DNA from: Clostridiaceae bacterium
GTDB taxonomy: Bacteria; Bacillota_I; Bacilli_A; Erysipelotrichales; Coprobacillaceae
Direction of reading: 5' to 3'
DNA length: 64,000 bases
Assembly (NCBI GenBank): GCA_902363625.1
Contig: CABJAS010000004.1
Span: forward strand, 218,816-282,815
In this document: positions 1 through 7,863 of the stretch, piece after piece
Layout of the letters: every line of letters begins with the position of its first letter
Position numbering within the stretch: position 1 is the stretch's first letter
Position numbers and translations under genes: made by a program
The notes under the pieces: generated by a model
What the model was told of the DNA's origin: nothing
Seen by the model: only the letters and a program-made list of their open reading frames with translations
Database searches by the model: none

Positions 1-18
1 ATTATTTTTTAGTTATCG

Positions 19-249
19 TTAATAGTGGAGCAGAAATTGTTTTGCCTCTTCACAAGATTCAAATATCTGATTACTGTCAAGAATGTAATTAACAGTATCT
101 TGCCAATCTTTTAAGGTGAAGTCTTCAGCGACATAATTACCAATTATTTTTTTTATGGAATTTAATAAATGAGGAGCATGTAAATCTGAGAGATATTCAC
201 AGTTTAAATCGTTGGCAACACAATTGATTAAATGAAGATTTTCGTTCAT
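19..249 (-). CDS. Small hypothetical protein (76 aa)
   Basis: Unrecognised soluble protein of 76 residues, acidic and rich in Asn, Leu and Asp, with no signal peptide or membrane segment. The start is supported by a strong ribosome site on the minus strand (AAGGAAAGGAG, 6 bases before ATG). It lies downstream of the ABC-F gene on the same strand but behind its own leader, which can fold into a nested hairpin (267-326). A TTGACT-like -35 on the minus strand near 327-332 could drive it. No function is proposed; the clean start and RBS make it likely to be a real gene. Confidence 0.6.
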   Translation of the reverse strand: MNENLHLINCVANDLNCEYLSDLHAPHLLNSIKKIIGNYVAEDFTLKDWQDTVNYILDSNQIFESCEEAKQFLLHY

Positions 250-266
250 GTCATACTCCTTTCCTT

Positions 267-326
267 CTGACCGAGATCGTATACAATCAGGTTGTACACT
301 TTATGAATGCAAAGGATTTCGGTCAG
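267..326 (-). promoter_or_regulatory. Nested hairpin next to the RBS of the 76-aa gene
   Basis: CTGACCGAGAT (267-277) pairs with ATTTCGGTCAG (316-326) over 11 bp with one G-T pair. Inside it TACAA (282-286) can pair with TTGTA (292-296). The outer stem ends about five bases before the ribosome site of the minus-strand gene. The loop also holds ATCGTATACAAT (276-287), one base different from the dyad in the aconitase promoter. It could be an RNA fold, an operator, or both. Confidence 0.4.
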
Positions 327-427
327 TCAAAGAAGTTTTTGAAATAAACTAAAGATATAAAGTTGCTTAAATTAGCATTTGACTTTACATACAATATGTG
401 ATTGAATAATCTTGTAATAAGAATCTA

Positions 428-463
428 AGAATCATTCAAGAAGTGTACAATATGAATGATTCT
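428..463. repeat. Perfect 10-bp inverted repeat in the gap after the ABC-F gene
   Basis: AGAATCATTC (428-437) and GAATGATTCT (454-463) form a perfect inverted repeat with a 16-base loop. The loop contains AAGTGTACAA (441-450), whose reverse complement TTGTACACTT recurs at 292-301. There is no adjacent T run, so an operator or a processed RNA fold is as likely as a terminator. The rest of 250-515 is AT-rich, with no gene seen. Confidence 0.35.
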
Positions 464-483
464 GTTATAAAATAGTTAAACGG

Positions 484-517
484 AATTCCATGGTTTTAAA
501 CAAGCATGGAATTTTTT
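484..517. terminator. Hairpin at the end of the ABC-F gene
   Basis: AATTCCATG (484-492) pairs with CATGGAATT (505-513). The T run lies on the plus-strand side (512-517). For the minus-strand ABC-F transcript the trailing bases are only weakly U-rich, so termination efficiency for that gene is uncertain. Confidence 0.45.
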
Positions 518-2381
518 AGTTAGAAGAAGCTTCTTCCCATTTATCCATCATTTCCAATAACTGCGCCTCATTTTCTTCGATTTGGCAAGTTAATTCATTG
601 TATTTTACGTAATCATTAATGTATTCATCTAAATGAAGCAGGTCACTAAGCTCTTGAATCTTTTTTTCTAATTCTGAGATAGTCTTTTCTATTTTGCGAA
701 TTTCATTTTGTTTCTTTCGATCGATTATCTGTTTTGCTTTGTGTTCAAAATAATCAGTCTCTTTTTTTACTTCTACTTTCTGATTACTGATTTGTTCAAT
801 ATAGTGATCATAGTTACCTGGGAAATTGATCAATTCTTTGGGTGTCATTTCTACAATTCGAGTGGCAATCTTATTAATAAAGTAACGGTCATGGCTGATG
901 AACAAAACTGTTCCTTCAAATTCTAAAAGAGCTTCTTCAAGGATTTCTTTTGAAGCAATATCTAAATGGTTAGTCGGTTCATCTAAAATCAGCAGGTTGG
1001 CATTGGTTAAGATTAGCTTTGCTAAAACGACACGACCTTTTTCTCCTCCACTTAGCATTTGAACCTCTTTAAATACATCATCATTTTTAAATTGAAATGA
1101 GGCAAGGATACTGCGAACCTGAGTATTATTCATTTTGGGATATTCATCCTGAATTTCATTAAAAATAGATTTAAGCGGATGCAAAGAGGTATGCTCTTGA
1201 TCATAGTAGGCTGTCTCGACATGTGTGCCAAAGGTAATCTTTCCTTCGCTTGGTGATAATTGCTGCAAGATCAGCTTAAACAGAGTAGTTTTTCCAATTC
1301 CATTGGGTCCAATTAAGGCGATGCGCTCACCTCTTTTTACGTCTAAGCTAAGATGCTGAAACAGCCACTCCTGATCATAGCGATAACTTAGATTTTCCAA
1401 CTGTAATACATTATAACCACTTTGAACCTGTGGGTGAAAACGCAGGCGAATAGTTTCCGGATCACTTTCCGGTTTATCCATCTTTTCCATTTTTTCTAAC
1501 TGCTTTTCTTTGCTCATCGCTCGCTTAATTGATTTTTCACGATTGTATGAACGCAGCAATTGAATGCTTTCTTCCTGCTTTTTAATTATTCGCTGCTGGT
1601 TTTCGTAATGTTTCATTTCTACTTCTTTATCTTTTGAACGAGTATTGACATAAAAACTGTAGTTACCACGGAAAAGCTTAGATTTTCCATGTTCGACTTC
1701 CAAGATAGATGTACAGACCTGATCGATAAAATAGCGGTCATGGCTGATGATCACTACAGCGTGATTATAATTCTTTAAATAAGTTTCCAGCCACATGATC
1801 GCTTTAGTATCTAAATGGTTCGTCGGTTCATCAAGCAATAAAAGAGTAGGCTGAAGCAATAATAGCTTCGCAAGAGAAACACGAGTTTTCTGCCCTCCGG
1901 ATAAAGACTGAATACTTAAATTAAAGTCACTTTCATTAAATCCCAGACCTTTTAATACTCCTTTGATACGGCTTTGATAACTGTAGCCATCAAGCTCACT
2001 GAAACGATGTGTTAATTCATCATATTCCTTCATGATCGAATCAAGCTGCTGCGTTTGGCTCATTTGGCTTTCTAATTCACGCAGTCTATTCTCCATTAAA
2101 ATGATTGGTTCAAACACCTTAATCATTTCCGAATAAATCGTTTCATTTAAATGAAGATTACTTTCCTGTGTTAAATAGCCGATAGTTGTTCCCTTTGCTT
2201 TATATATATCCCCGCTATCAAAGCTTTCCTGATCAGAGATAATTCGCATTAAAGTTGATTTTCCTGCACCATTAACACCGACGATGGCAATTTTTTCGTT
2301 ATTTTCTATTTTAAAAGTAATATCTTTTAATATAGATGTCGTTCCAAAAGACTTAGAAATATTACTGCATTGTAAAAGCAT
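516..2381 (-). CDS. ABC-F family ATP-binding protein
   Basis: Soluble ABC-F protein with two ATPase domains and no membrane segments. This family acts on the ribosome as translation factors or antibiotic-protection proteins. Both signature motifs are visible (LSGGQKTRVSLAK and LSGGEKGRVVLAK), each followed by LLLLDEPTNHLD or LLILDEPTNHLD. The linker between the domains is long and charged, with many Lys-Glu residues, and the C-terminus is a coiled coil (roughly residues 545-615). The ATG at 2381 follows GGTGAG; the in-frame GTG at 2390 lies inside that ribosome site and was not chosen. Length, about 621 aa, is normal for the YdiF/Uup-like group. It is divergent from the padR gene and shares its dyad-rich promoter region. 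Confidence 0.93.
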   Translation of the reverse strand: MLLQCSNISKSFGTTSILKDITFKIENNEKIAIVGVNGAGKSTLMRIISDQESFDSGDIYKAKGTTIGYLTQESNLHLNETIYSEMIKVFEPIILMENRLRELESQMSQTQQLDSIMKEYDELTHRFSELDGYSYQSRIKGVLKGLGFNESDFNLSIQSLSGGQKTRVSLAKLLLLQPTLLLLDEPTNHLDTKAIMWLETYLKNYNHAVVIISHDRYFIDQVCTSILEVEHGKSKLFRGNYSFYVNTRSKDKEVEMKHYENQQRIIKKQEESIQLLRSYNREKSIKRAMSKEKQLEKMEKMDKPESDPETIRLRFHPQVQSGYNVLQLENLSYRYDQEWLFQHLSLDVKRGERIALIGPNGIGKTTLFKLILQQLSPSEGKITFGTHVETAYYDQEHTSLHPLKSIFNEIQDEYPKMNNTQVRSILASFQFKNDDVFKEVQMLSGGEKGRVVLAKLILTNANLLILDEPTNHLDIASKEILEEALLEFEGTVLFISHDRYFINKIATRIVEMTPKELINFPGNYDHYIEQISNQKVEVKKETDYFEHKAKQIIDRKKQNEIRKIEKTISELEKKIQELSDLLHLDEYINDYVKYNELTCQIEENEAQLLEMMDKWEEASSN

Positions 2382-2435
2382 TTCTCTCACCTCACATAGT
2401 CTTTATTGTAACAAAAATATTTTTTAATTTATATA

Positions 2436-2499
2436 TTGTGTATTACACAGTTACGTGGTATACTGTGTTTGACACATAGATGTGTATTACACATATAAA
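2436..2499 (+). promoter_or_regulatory. padR promoter with three TGTGT-dyads
   Basis: TTGTGT (2436-2441), 17 bases, TATACT (2459-2464) forms a good sigma-A promoter; TTGACA (2469-2474) with TATAAA (2494-2499) is a looser second option. Two identical palindromes TGTGTATTACACA (2437-2449 and 2481-2493) flank a third imperfect one, TGTGTTTGACACA (2464-2476). The downstream copy extends to the 15-base perfect palindrome ATGTGTATTACACAT (2480-2494). ATGT...ACAT dyads are typical PadR operators, so autoregulation is likely, possibly extending to the divergent ABC-F gene. Confidence 0.7.
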
Positions 2500-2588
2500 G
2501 AAAGGGGATGGGCAGCTATCAAGAGATTAAGTTGCCAGTTAACTTGGAGTAAGTGTATAATGAGTGATAAAGAGAGTAGGTGAGGACG

Positions 2589-2912
2589 ATGGATACTCAA
2601 TTTAAAAAAGGAGTGTTAGATATTTGTGTATTAGCGGCCATATCGAAGAATGAAATGTACGGATATGGTTTGAAAGTAGAAATGTCCAAGTTAATGGATA
2701 TTAATGAAAACACTTTATATCCATTGCTGAGACGATTAGAAAAAGACGGATTATTGGAAACATACACAAAAACAAGTGAAGCAGGCAGAGCTAGAAAATA
2801 TTATTTAATTACTTCCAAAGGAACTGATTATTTGGAAACAATGAAAAAGGAATGGAAACAATTTACTAAAAGTGTGGATAAGATCCTAGAAGGAGGATAT
2901 ACAAATGAGTAA
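2589..2912 (+). CDS. PadR family transcriptional regulator
   Basis: Winged-helix repressor of the short PadR type (107 aa). The region GVLDICVLAAISKNEMYGYGLK, ENTLYPLLRRLEKDGLLE and ARKYYLITSKGTDYL matches the PadR HTH and wing. The ATG at 2589 is preceded by AGGTGAGG at good spacing; the upstream GTG at 2580 overlaps that ribosome site. The stop overlaps the start of the next gene (2905), so the two are translationally coupled. Pairing of PadR with a HAAS/DUF1700 protein is a common Firmicute module thought to respond to envelope conditions; the signal here is unknown. Confidence 0.92.
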   Translation: MDTQFKKGVLDICVLAAISKNEMYGYGLKVEMSKLMDINENTLYPLLRRLEKDGLLETYTKTSEAGRARKYYLITSKGTDYLETMKKEWKQFTKSVDKILEGGYTNE

Positions 2913-3963
2913 ACAAGAATTTTTAGATATTCTGGAAGAAAAGTTAAGTGCTAAAGTTAACCGTGAAGAGACGGCTTCCTTAGTTCAATATTATGACGGG
3001 TATATCGATGAAGCCCTGGATTTTGGAATGAGTGAATCAGAAATTATTGAGCAATTGGGAGATTTAGATTTATTGGTAGATGAAATCACTCAGGGATTGT
3101 CTCAGGAAAATATTGATATTTCCACAAGAGAAATTGCAGTCACAACAAATGATCTTGAGGGATTGGAAATGGATCTTCGCAATACTTCGGTAGAGGTTGT
3201 ATATGATGATACGGTCAGTGGAATCAGTGTGAAAGTAGATAAACGCTTTAAGCAAGATTATTTAGTAAAAACGATTGACGGTGTATTTAAGATTAAACAG
3301 ATTAAATCATCAATTTCTGTTGGACCGGGATTTGTTGTACGCTATAACCGCGGAGAAGATAAACGTTTGTTTGATTTTGATTTTAACTTTGATCTGGAAA
3401 TTAAATCTCGTAAATTATATGTCAGAATTCCAACTAGCTATGATTTGGAGACTTCGATTGTTACAACGAACGCTAAAATTGATATTAGCGAGGGAAACAA
3501 TAAAGTTCAAACCGCACCGGTTCATTTATCGACGACCTGCAGTTCAATTACAGTCAATAATATGAAAATCAGGGATCTGCATTTAAAAACATCGAACGCA
3601 GCGATTCGTTTAAATAATGTGGATAGTGAAGTTTTAGAAGCCATAACTTCTAATTCGAAGATTGTGATGGAAGACGTGCTGGCAAAACAATTAAAGGTTC
3701 AGACTACCAACGCTAAAATACAATTAGATGATGTCTTATTTTTAGATGGCAGAATAAAAACAACGAATGCAAAGATCAGCTGTGCATTAAGAAACAACGA
3801 TCTCTCTAAACGTGTTCGCTATAAAACAAGTAATTCAAAGGTCGTCATTGATGGTGTTCGCTATGATAACAGAGGTGAATTGGATTTCAATGATCAGGGA
3901 GAATTGATGAAGTTAGATGTTCAGACAACCAATGCGAAAATCGAATTAGAAAACTTTAGGTAG
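2905..3963 (+). CDS. DUF1700/HAAS + DUF4097 beta-repeat protein
   Basis: 352 aa. Residues 1-75 are a helical HAAS/DUF1700-type domain (KQEFLDILEEKL ... DLDLLVDEI). The rest is a DUF4097-like beta-repeat domain. From about residue 185 the motif T-[TS]-N-[AS]-[KAS]-I recurs every 15-30 residues, about eight times (TTNAKIDI, TTCSSITV, TSNAAIRL, TSNSKIVM, TTNAKIQL, TTNAKISC, TSNSKVVI, TTNAKIEL). It has no signal peptide and no obvious membrane helix, unlike many DUF1700 proteins, so it may be cytosolic. It overlaps padR by 8 bases and is co-transcribed with it. The biochemical role is unknown. Confidence 0.82.
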   Translation: MSKQEFLDILEEKLSAKVNREETASLVQYYDGYIDEALDFGMSESEIIEQLGDLDLLVDEITQGLSQENIDISTREIAVTTNDLEGLEMDLRNTSVEVVYDDTVSGISVKVDKRFKQDYLVKTIDGVFKIKQIKSSISVGPGFVVRYNRGEDKRLFDFDFNFDLEIKSRKLYVRIPTSYDLETSIVTTNAKIDISEGNNKVQTAPVHLSTTCSSITVNNMKIRDLHLKTSNAAIRLNNVDSEVLEAITSNSKIVMEDVLAKQLKVQTTNAKIQLDDVLFLDGRIKTTNAKISCALRNNDLSKRVRYKTSNSKVVIDGVRYDNRGELDFNDQGELMKLDVQTTNAKIELENFR

Positions 3964-4001
3964 AAGGATGGCAAGGTTGGTCTTGCCGTTCTTTTAGTTT
4001 T
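3964..4001 (+). terminator. Terminator of the padR operon
   Basis: GGCAAG (3970-3975), loop GTTGGT, CTTGCC (3982-3987), extended outward by about six further pairs including G-T wobbles, then a T-rich tail. After it, 4002-4170 is extremely AT-rich with no gene seen. Confidence 0.75.
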
Positions 4002-4176
4002 TGATAAATTTAAATTATCTTTTAAGAAAAATAATAAATATAAACAGAAAGATGTTAAGATTTCGTTAAAAATAATAAAAATATATAAAACGAAAACTAA
4101 ATATTTAATATTAGTATTTTAAATACAAAAATATATTAAATATATCTAAATTTCATAAATTATTAATATAATTATA

Positions 4177-4231
4177 TTGTATTCTCAATAAACATCATGT
4201 ATAATTGTATACAATACGAACTATGTATAAT
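4177..4231 (+). promoter_or_regulatory. acn-icd-gntR promoter with GntR-type operator
   Basis: TTGTAT (4177-4182), 17 bases, TATAAT (4200-4205). The perfect 12-bp palindrome ATTGTATACAAT (4204-4215) overlaps the -10 box and probable start point. A second TATAAT lies at 4226-4231, 14 bases before the aconitase ATG. TTGTATACAA-like dyads are typical sites for FadR/VanR-type GntR regulators, and the operon ends with such a gene, so feedback repression is a reasonable inference. Confidence 0.68.
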
Positions 4232-4245
4232 GGGGGGATCAGTTT

Positions 4246-6168
4246 ATGAACTTAGCGTATAAGATCTTAGCTTCTAAATTAGTATCTGGAGAATTAGTGC
4301 CTGGTCAGGAAATAGGAATTCGATTGGATCAAACATTAACGCAGGATTCAACGGGAACAATGGCATATTTACAGTTGGAAGCTATGGGGATTGACCATGT
4401 GGCTGTTGATAAAGCAGTCGCTTATATTGATCATAATATGCTTCAGACAGGGTTTGAAAATATGGATGATCATGAATTTATTCGTTCAGTCGCTAAAAAA
4501 CATGGGATTGTTTTTTCAAAACCGGGGAATGGTGTATGCCATCAGCTGCATTTAGAGAATTTTGCGAAGCCGGGAAAAACATTGATCGGATCAGATTCGC
4601 ATACACCGACATGTGGAGCGATGGGAATGATTGCGATTGGAGCCGGTGGTCTGGATGTCGCTGTAGGAATGGCATCAGGAATTTATTATTTATCATGCCC
4701 AAGTGTCATGCAGGTTGTGTTGAAGGGGGAGAAACCGGCTTGGGTGAGTGCCAAAGATATTATTTTAGCGGTGTTAAGAAAATTGAGTGTTAAAGGCGGG
4801 GTCAATAAGATTATTGAATATGCAGGTACTGGTGCAGCTTCTTTATCTTTGACCGAAAGAGCGACCATTTGCAATATGGGAGCTGAACTGGGGGCAACAA
4901 CTTCGATCTTTCCTAGTGATGAGCATACTCGTGAATACCTTCTTTTGCAGGGACGTGCTGAGGATTATATAGAATTAAAAGCGGATGATGATGCGGTTTA
5001 TGATGAAACGATCGAGATCGATCTTTCTCAACTGGTACCCTTGGTTGCACAGCCACATTCACCTGATGCTGTCTGCGAGGTCAGTCAATTAGAGGGCATG
5101 TTAATTGATCAAGTCGTAATTGGAAGCTGCACAAATTCTTCATTTGCCGATATGATGAAAGTCGCACATTTATTAAAAGGAAGGAAAGTAGCAGATCATG
5201 TCAGTCTAGTAATTGCTCCGGGATCAAGCAGTATTCTTGCGATGCTGGCTGAAAACGGTGCTTTGGCAGCCATGATTCAAGCGGGGGCTAGAATTTTGGA
5301 ATGTGGCTGCGGACCTTGTATCGGAATGGGACAGGCACCTAAAAGTAAAGGTGTTTCATTGCGTACGATTAATCGTAACTTTAAAGGACGCAGCGGTACG
5401 AATGATGCAAATGTCTATTTAGTTTCACCGGAGGTAGCGGCTTTATCAGCGATCAAAGGATATCTGTCCGCTCAGTTTGACGAGGATATGTATTTAGCGG
5501 AAATTCCCAATATACCATTTATTAAGAATCCACACTTCTTTATCAATGAATATGATTCTAGGCAGGATGTGATCATGGGACCTAATATCAAACCGGTTCC
5601 GCGTGGTCAAAAGATAGCCGATTCGATCAGTGGAGAAGTGGTTTTAAAAGTAGAAGATAATATTTCAACTGACCATATTGTCCCATCGGATTCAAAATTG
5701 CTGCCTTATCGTTCTAATGTAGAACACTTGGCTAAATTTGCTTTTAGTAAAGTGGATTCTGAATTTTATGAACGTGCGGTTTTGGCTAAGCAGGGATTTA
5801 TTGTTGGCGGAGATAATTATGGACAGGGTTCTTCTCGTGAACATGCGGCATTGGTGCCAAGCTATTTAAATATTCGTGGAGTTATAGCGGTGAGCTTTGC
5901 CCGAATTCACCGTTCAAACCTAATCAACAATGGGATTTTGCCATTAGTAATCAAAAAAGAGGATTATGAACTGCTTTCAAAAGGCGATCAGTTAGAGCTT
6001 GTTGATGTTAAGAATTGTGTAGAAAAGGATCGGGAAATAACGATCTTGAATAAGACAACTGATAAAACATTAAAAGCAGAGCTTAATTTGAGTCAAAGAG
6101 AAAAACAGATGCTGATGTATGGCGGCTTATTGAATATGATTAAAGAAACTGGAGGGCAAAAAATATGA
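4246..6168 (+). CDS. acn: Aconitate hydratase (short form)
   Basis: Interconverts citrate and isocitrate with a [4Fe-4S] cluster. The cluster Cys motifs are visible as GSCTNSSF and CGCGPCIGMG. Substrate-binding stretches include GSDSHTPTCGA, NRNFKGRSG and the swivel-domain GGDNYGQGSSREHAA. At 640 aa it is the short, putative-aconitase type rather than the ~900 aa AcnA, and it retains the C-terminal swivel domain. The ATG follows a G-rich site (GGGGGGAT). Its stop overlaps the icd start (ATGA type). With icd it makes 2-oxoglutarate for glutamate synthesis; no citrate synthase gene is in this window. A related leuC-like role is less likely given the fused swivel and the icd neighbour. Confidence 0.9.
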   Translation: MNLAYKILASKLVSGELVPGQEIGIRLDQTLTQDSTGTMAYLQLEAMGIDHVAVDKAVAYIDHNMLQTGFENMDDHEFIRSVAKKHGIVFSKPGNGVCHQLHLENFAKPGKTLIGSDSHTPTCGAMGMIAIGAGGLDVAVGMASGIYYLSCPSVMQVVLKGEKPAWVSAKDIILAVLRKLSVKGGVNKIIEYAGTGAASLSLTERATICNMGAELGATTSIFPSDEHTREYLLLQGRAEDYIELKADDDAVYDETIEIDLSQLVPLVAQPHSPDAVCEVSQLEGMLIDQVVIGSCTNSSFADMMKVAHLLKGRKVADHVSLVIAPGSSSILAMLAENGALAAMIQAGARILECGCGPCIGMGQAPKSKGVSLRTINRNFKGRSGTNDANVYLVSPEVAALSAIKGYLSAQFDEDMYLAEIPNIPFIKNPHFFINEYDSRQDVIMGPNIKPVPRGQKIADSISGEVVLKVEDNISTDHIVPSDSKLLPYRSNVEHLAKFAFSKVDSEFYERAVLAKQGFIVGGDNYGQGSSREHAALVPSYLNIRGVIAVSFARIHRSNLINNGILPLVIKKEDYELLSKGDQLELVDVKNCVEKDREITILNKTTDKTLKAELNLSQREKQMLMYGGLLNMIKETGGQKI

Positions 6169-7169
6169 AAGCAGTATTGATACCCGGAGATGGAATTGGC
6201 AAGGAAATATCAGAAAGTATTCTTCAGATTACGGAAGCATTGCGTTTGGATATCGATTGGGTAACCTATCAGGCAGGAGCGGATTATGCCTTAGCACATG
6301 GTGAACTTTTTGAACCGGGCTTGCTGGAGGCGATTAAGGAATATAAATGGGCTTTAAAGGGACCGACAGCAACACCGATCGGAACCGGCTTTCGCAGTGT
6401 CAATGTTGCGCTGAGACAATATTTTGAAACTTATGCGAATGTTCGCCCGGTGAAATCATTAGTGGGAATTGCTTCACGCTATGAATTTATTGATCTGGTG
6501 ACAATTCGTGAAAATACTGAAGACTTATATAAAGGAATTGAATATAAAGTAAACGATAATATGGCAAACGGAGTAAAGCTGATTACTCGAGAGGCCAGTG
6601 AAAAAATCTGCCGCTATGCGTTCGAATATACACGAAAGCATAATCGTAATAAAGTGACGGCAGTGCATAAAGCAAATATTATGAAATTAACGGATGGACT
6701 TTTTTTAGAAGCCTATCGTGAAGTCGCAAAAGATTATCCTGAGATTCAAACCCAGGAGATCATTGTTGACAACATGTGCATGCAGCTAGTCTTATATCCG
6801 GAAAAATATGATGTGTTAGTGGCACCGAATCTGTATGGAGATATCATTTCTGATTTATGTGCCGGGCTTGTCGGAGGATTAGGCTTTGCACCGAGTGCGA
6901 ACATTGGTGATGACTATCACATCTATGAAGCGGCTCACGGTTCTGCCCCGGATATTGCCGGCAAGAATATTGCCAATCCGAGTGCATTGATCTTATCTTT
7001 TGTCATGATGCTGGAAGCACTAGGTGAAGAAAATGCTGCTCAGAAAATTAAAGATGCTTTAAACATGGTAGTAAAAGAAGGAGTGAAAACAACTCCGGAC
7101 ATCGGTGGTCAGGCTACGACAACAGAATTTACTCAAGCCATTATTAATAAAATTCAAGCGGGGAGGTAA
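6165..7169 (+). CDS. icd: Isocitrate dehydrogenase (NAD(P)+)
   Basis: Beta-decarboxylating dehydrogenase, 334 aa, the compact form. IPGDGIGKEI at the N-terminus, RENTEDLYKGIEY (the Arg-Glu-Asn substrate loop), KANIMKLTDG, and NLYGDIISDLCAGLVGG are diagnostic of the isocitrate/isopropylmalate/homoisocitrate family. Placement directly after aconitase favours isocitrate as substrate. Coenzyme choice cannot be read with confidence. It overlaps acn by 4 bases and sits 3 bases before gntR, so the three genes form one operon. Confidence 0.88.
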   Translation: MKAVLIPGDGIGKEISESILQITEALRLDIDWVTYQAGADYALAHGELFEPGLLEAIKEYKWALKGPTATPIGTGFRSVNVALRQYFETYANVRPVKSLVGIASRYEFIDLVTIRENTEDLYKGIEYKVNDNMANGVKLITREASEKICRYAFEYTRKHNRNKVTAVHKANIMKLTDGLFLEAYREVAKDYPEIQTQEIIVDNMCMQLVLYPEKYDVLVAPNLYGDIISDLCAGLVGGLGFAPSANIGDDYHIYEAAHGSAPDIAGKNIANPSALILSFVMMLEALGEENAAQKIKDALNMVVKEGVKTTPDIGGQATTTEFTQAIINKIQAGR

Positions 7170-7172
7170 TCT

Positions 7173-7853
7173 ATGGATACAGCTACAAAAAGTAATATGT
7201 TAAAAGAACGCGGGTCATTAGGAAATCGAACATTCTTGATATTAAGAGATAAGATTTTAAATGAAGAATACACTAAAGGGCAAAAATTGAATGAAGTGAC
7301 TTTGGCAAAGGAACTGGAAATCAGTCGTACGCCGATTCGTGAAGCGTTAAAGCAGCTGGAACTGGAAGGACTGGTTCGCAGCATTCCTAATAAAGGTGTC
7401 TATGTCATTGGTTTTAGTGCCCGTGATATCGATGATATGTTTGAAATACGCTTAGCACTGGAAGGATTGGCAATTGAACTGGCAATTGATCGTATGGACG
7501 AAGATCATCTCAATAAGATCCAAGAAATTTTTGAATTAATGGAATTTTATACAATGAAAGATGATCAGAAAAAGATCGCTTCATTAAATATCGAATATCA
7601 TGATGCGATTTATCAATCGACACGTTCTCAATACTTTGCGCAATTACTAAAAGATATTAATTATTATGTATCGGTTACTTCACGTCATTCGATCTCTCAG
7701 CCGGAGCGATTGGATACAGCGTTGGAAGAACATAAGGCAATTTTTGAAGCAATCTTAAATAAAGATAAAAAAAGCGCCCGTGAAATGATTAAACGTCATA
7801 TTCGTTCCACTCAGACACTAGTAAAACAGTTTTATGCGAAAAAGGCGCAGTAA
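7173..7853 (+). CDS. GntR family regulator (FadR subfamily, FCD domain)
   Basis: 226 aa. The N-terminal winged helix is clear (KLNEVTLAKELEISRTPIREALKQLELEGLVRSIPNKGVYV), followed by an all-helical FCD effector domain with the usual His residues (EYHDAIYQ, SRHS, EEHKAIFEAI, IKRHI) that bind a metal and a carboxylate ligand in this family. It is the last gene of the acn-icd operon. The dyad ATTGTATACAAT in the operon promoter is the likely target, and a tricarboxylate or 2-oxoglutarate is a plausible effector. Both are inferences from position. Confidence 0.88.
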   Translation: MDTATKSNMLKERGSLGNRTFLILRDKILNEEYTKGQKLNEVTLAKELEISRTPIREALKQLELEGLVRSIPNKGVYVIGFSARDIDDMFEIRLALEGLAIELAIDRMDEDHLNKIQEIFELMEFYTMKDDQKKIASLNIEYHDAIYQSTRSQYFAQLLKDINYYVSVTSRHSISQPERLDTALEEHKAIFEAILNKDKKSAREMIKRHIRSTQTLVKQFYAKKAQ

Positions 7854-7863
7854 GCTGTTTTTT

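Noticed and set aside
708..926. 72-codon Phe-rich plus-strand frame opposite the ABC-F gene
   Set aside because: It mirrors the Lys-rich coiled coil of the ABC-F protein on the other strand; no RBS.
4002..4170. AT-rich stretch as a possible replication origin
   Set aside because: No DnaA boxes, no iterons and no dnaA/dnaN or gidA-type neighbours were seen.
7154..7384. 76-codon minus-strand frame at the start of gntR
   Set aside because: Antisense to the conserved winged-helix region, with no RBS or promoter.
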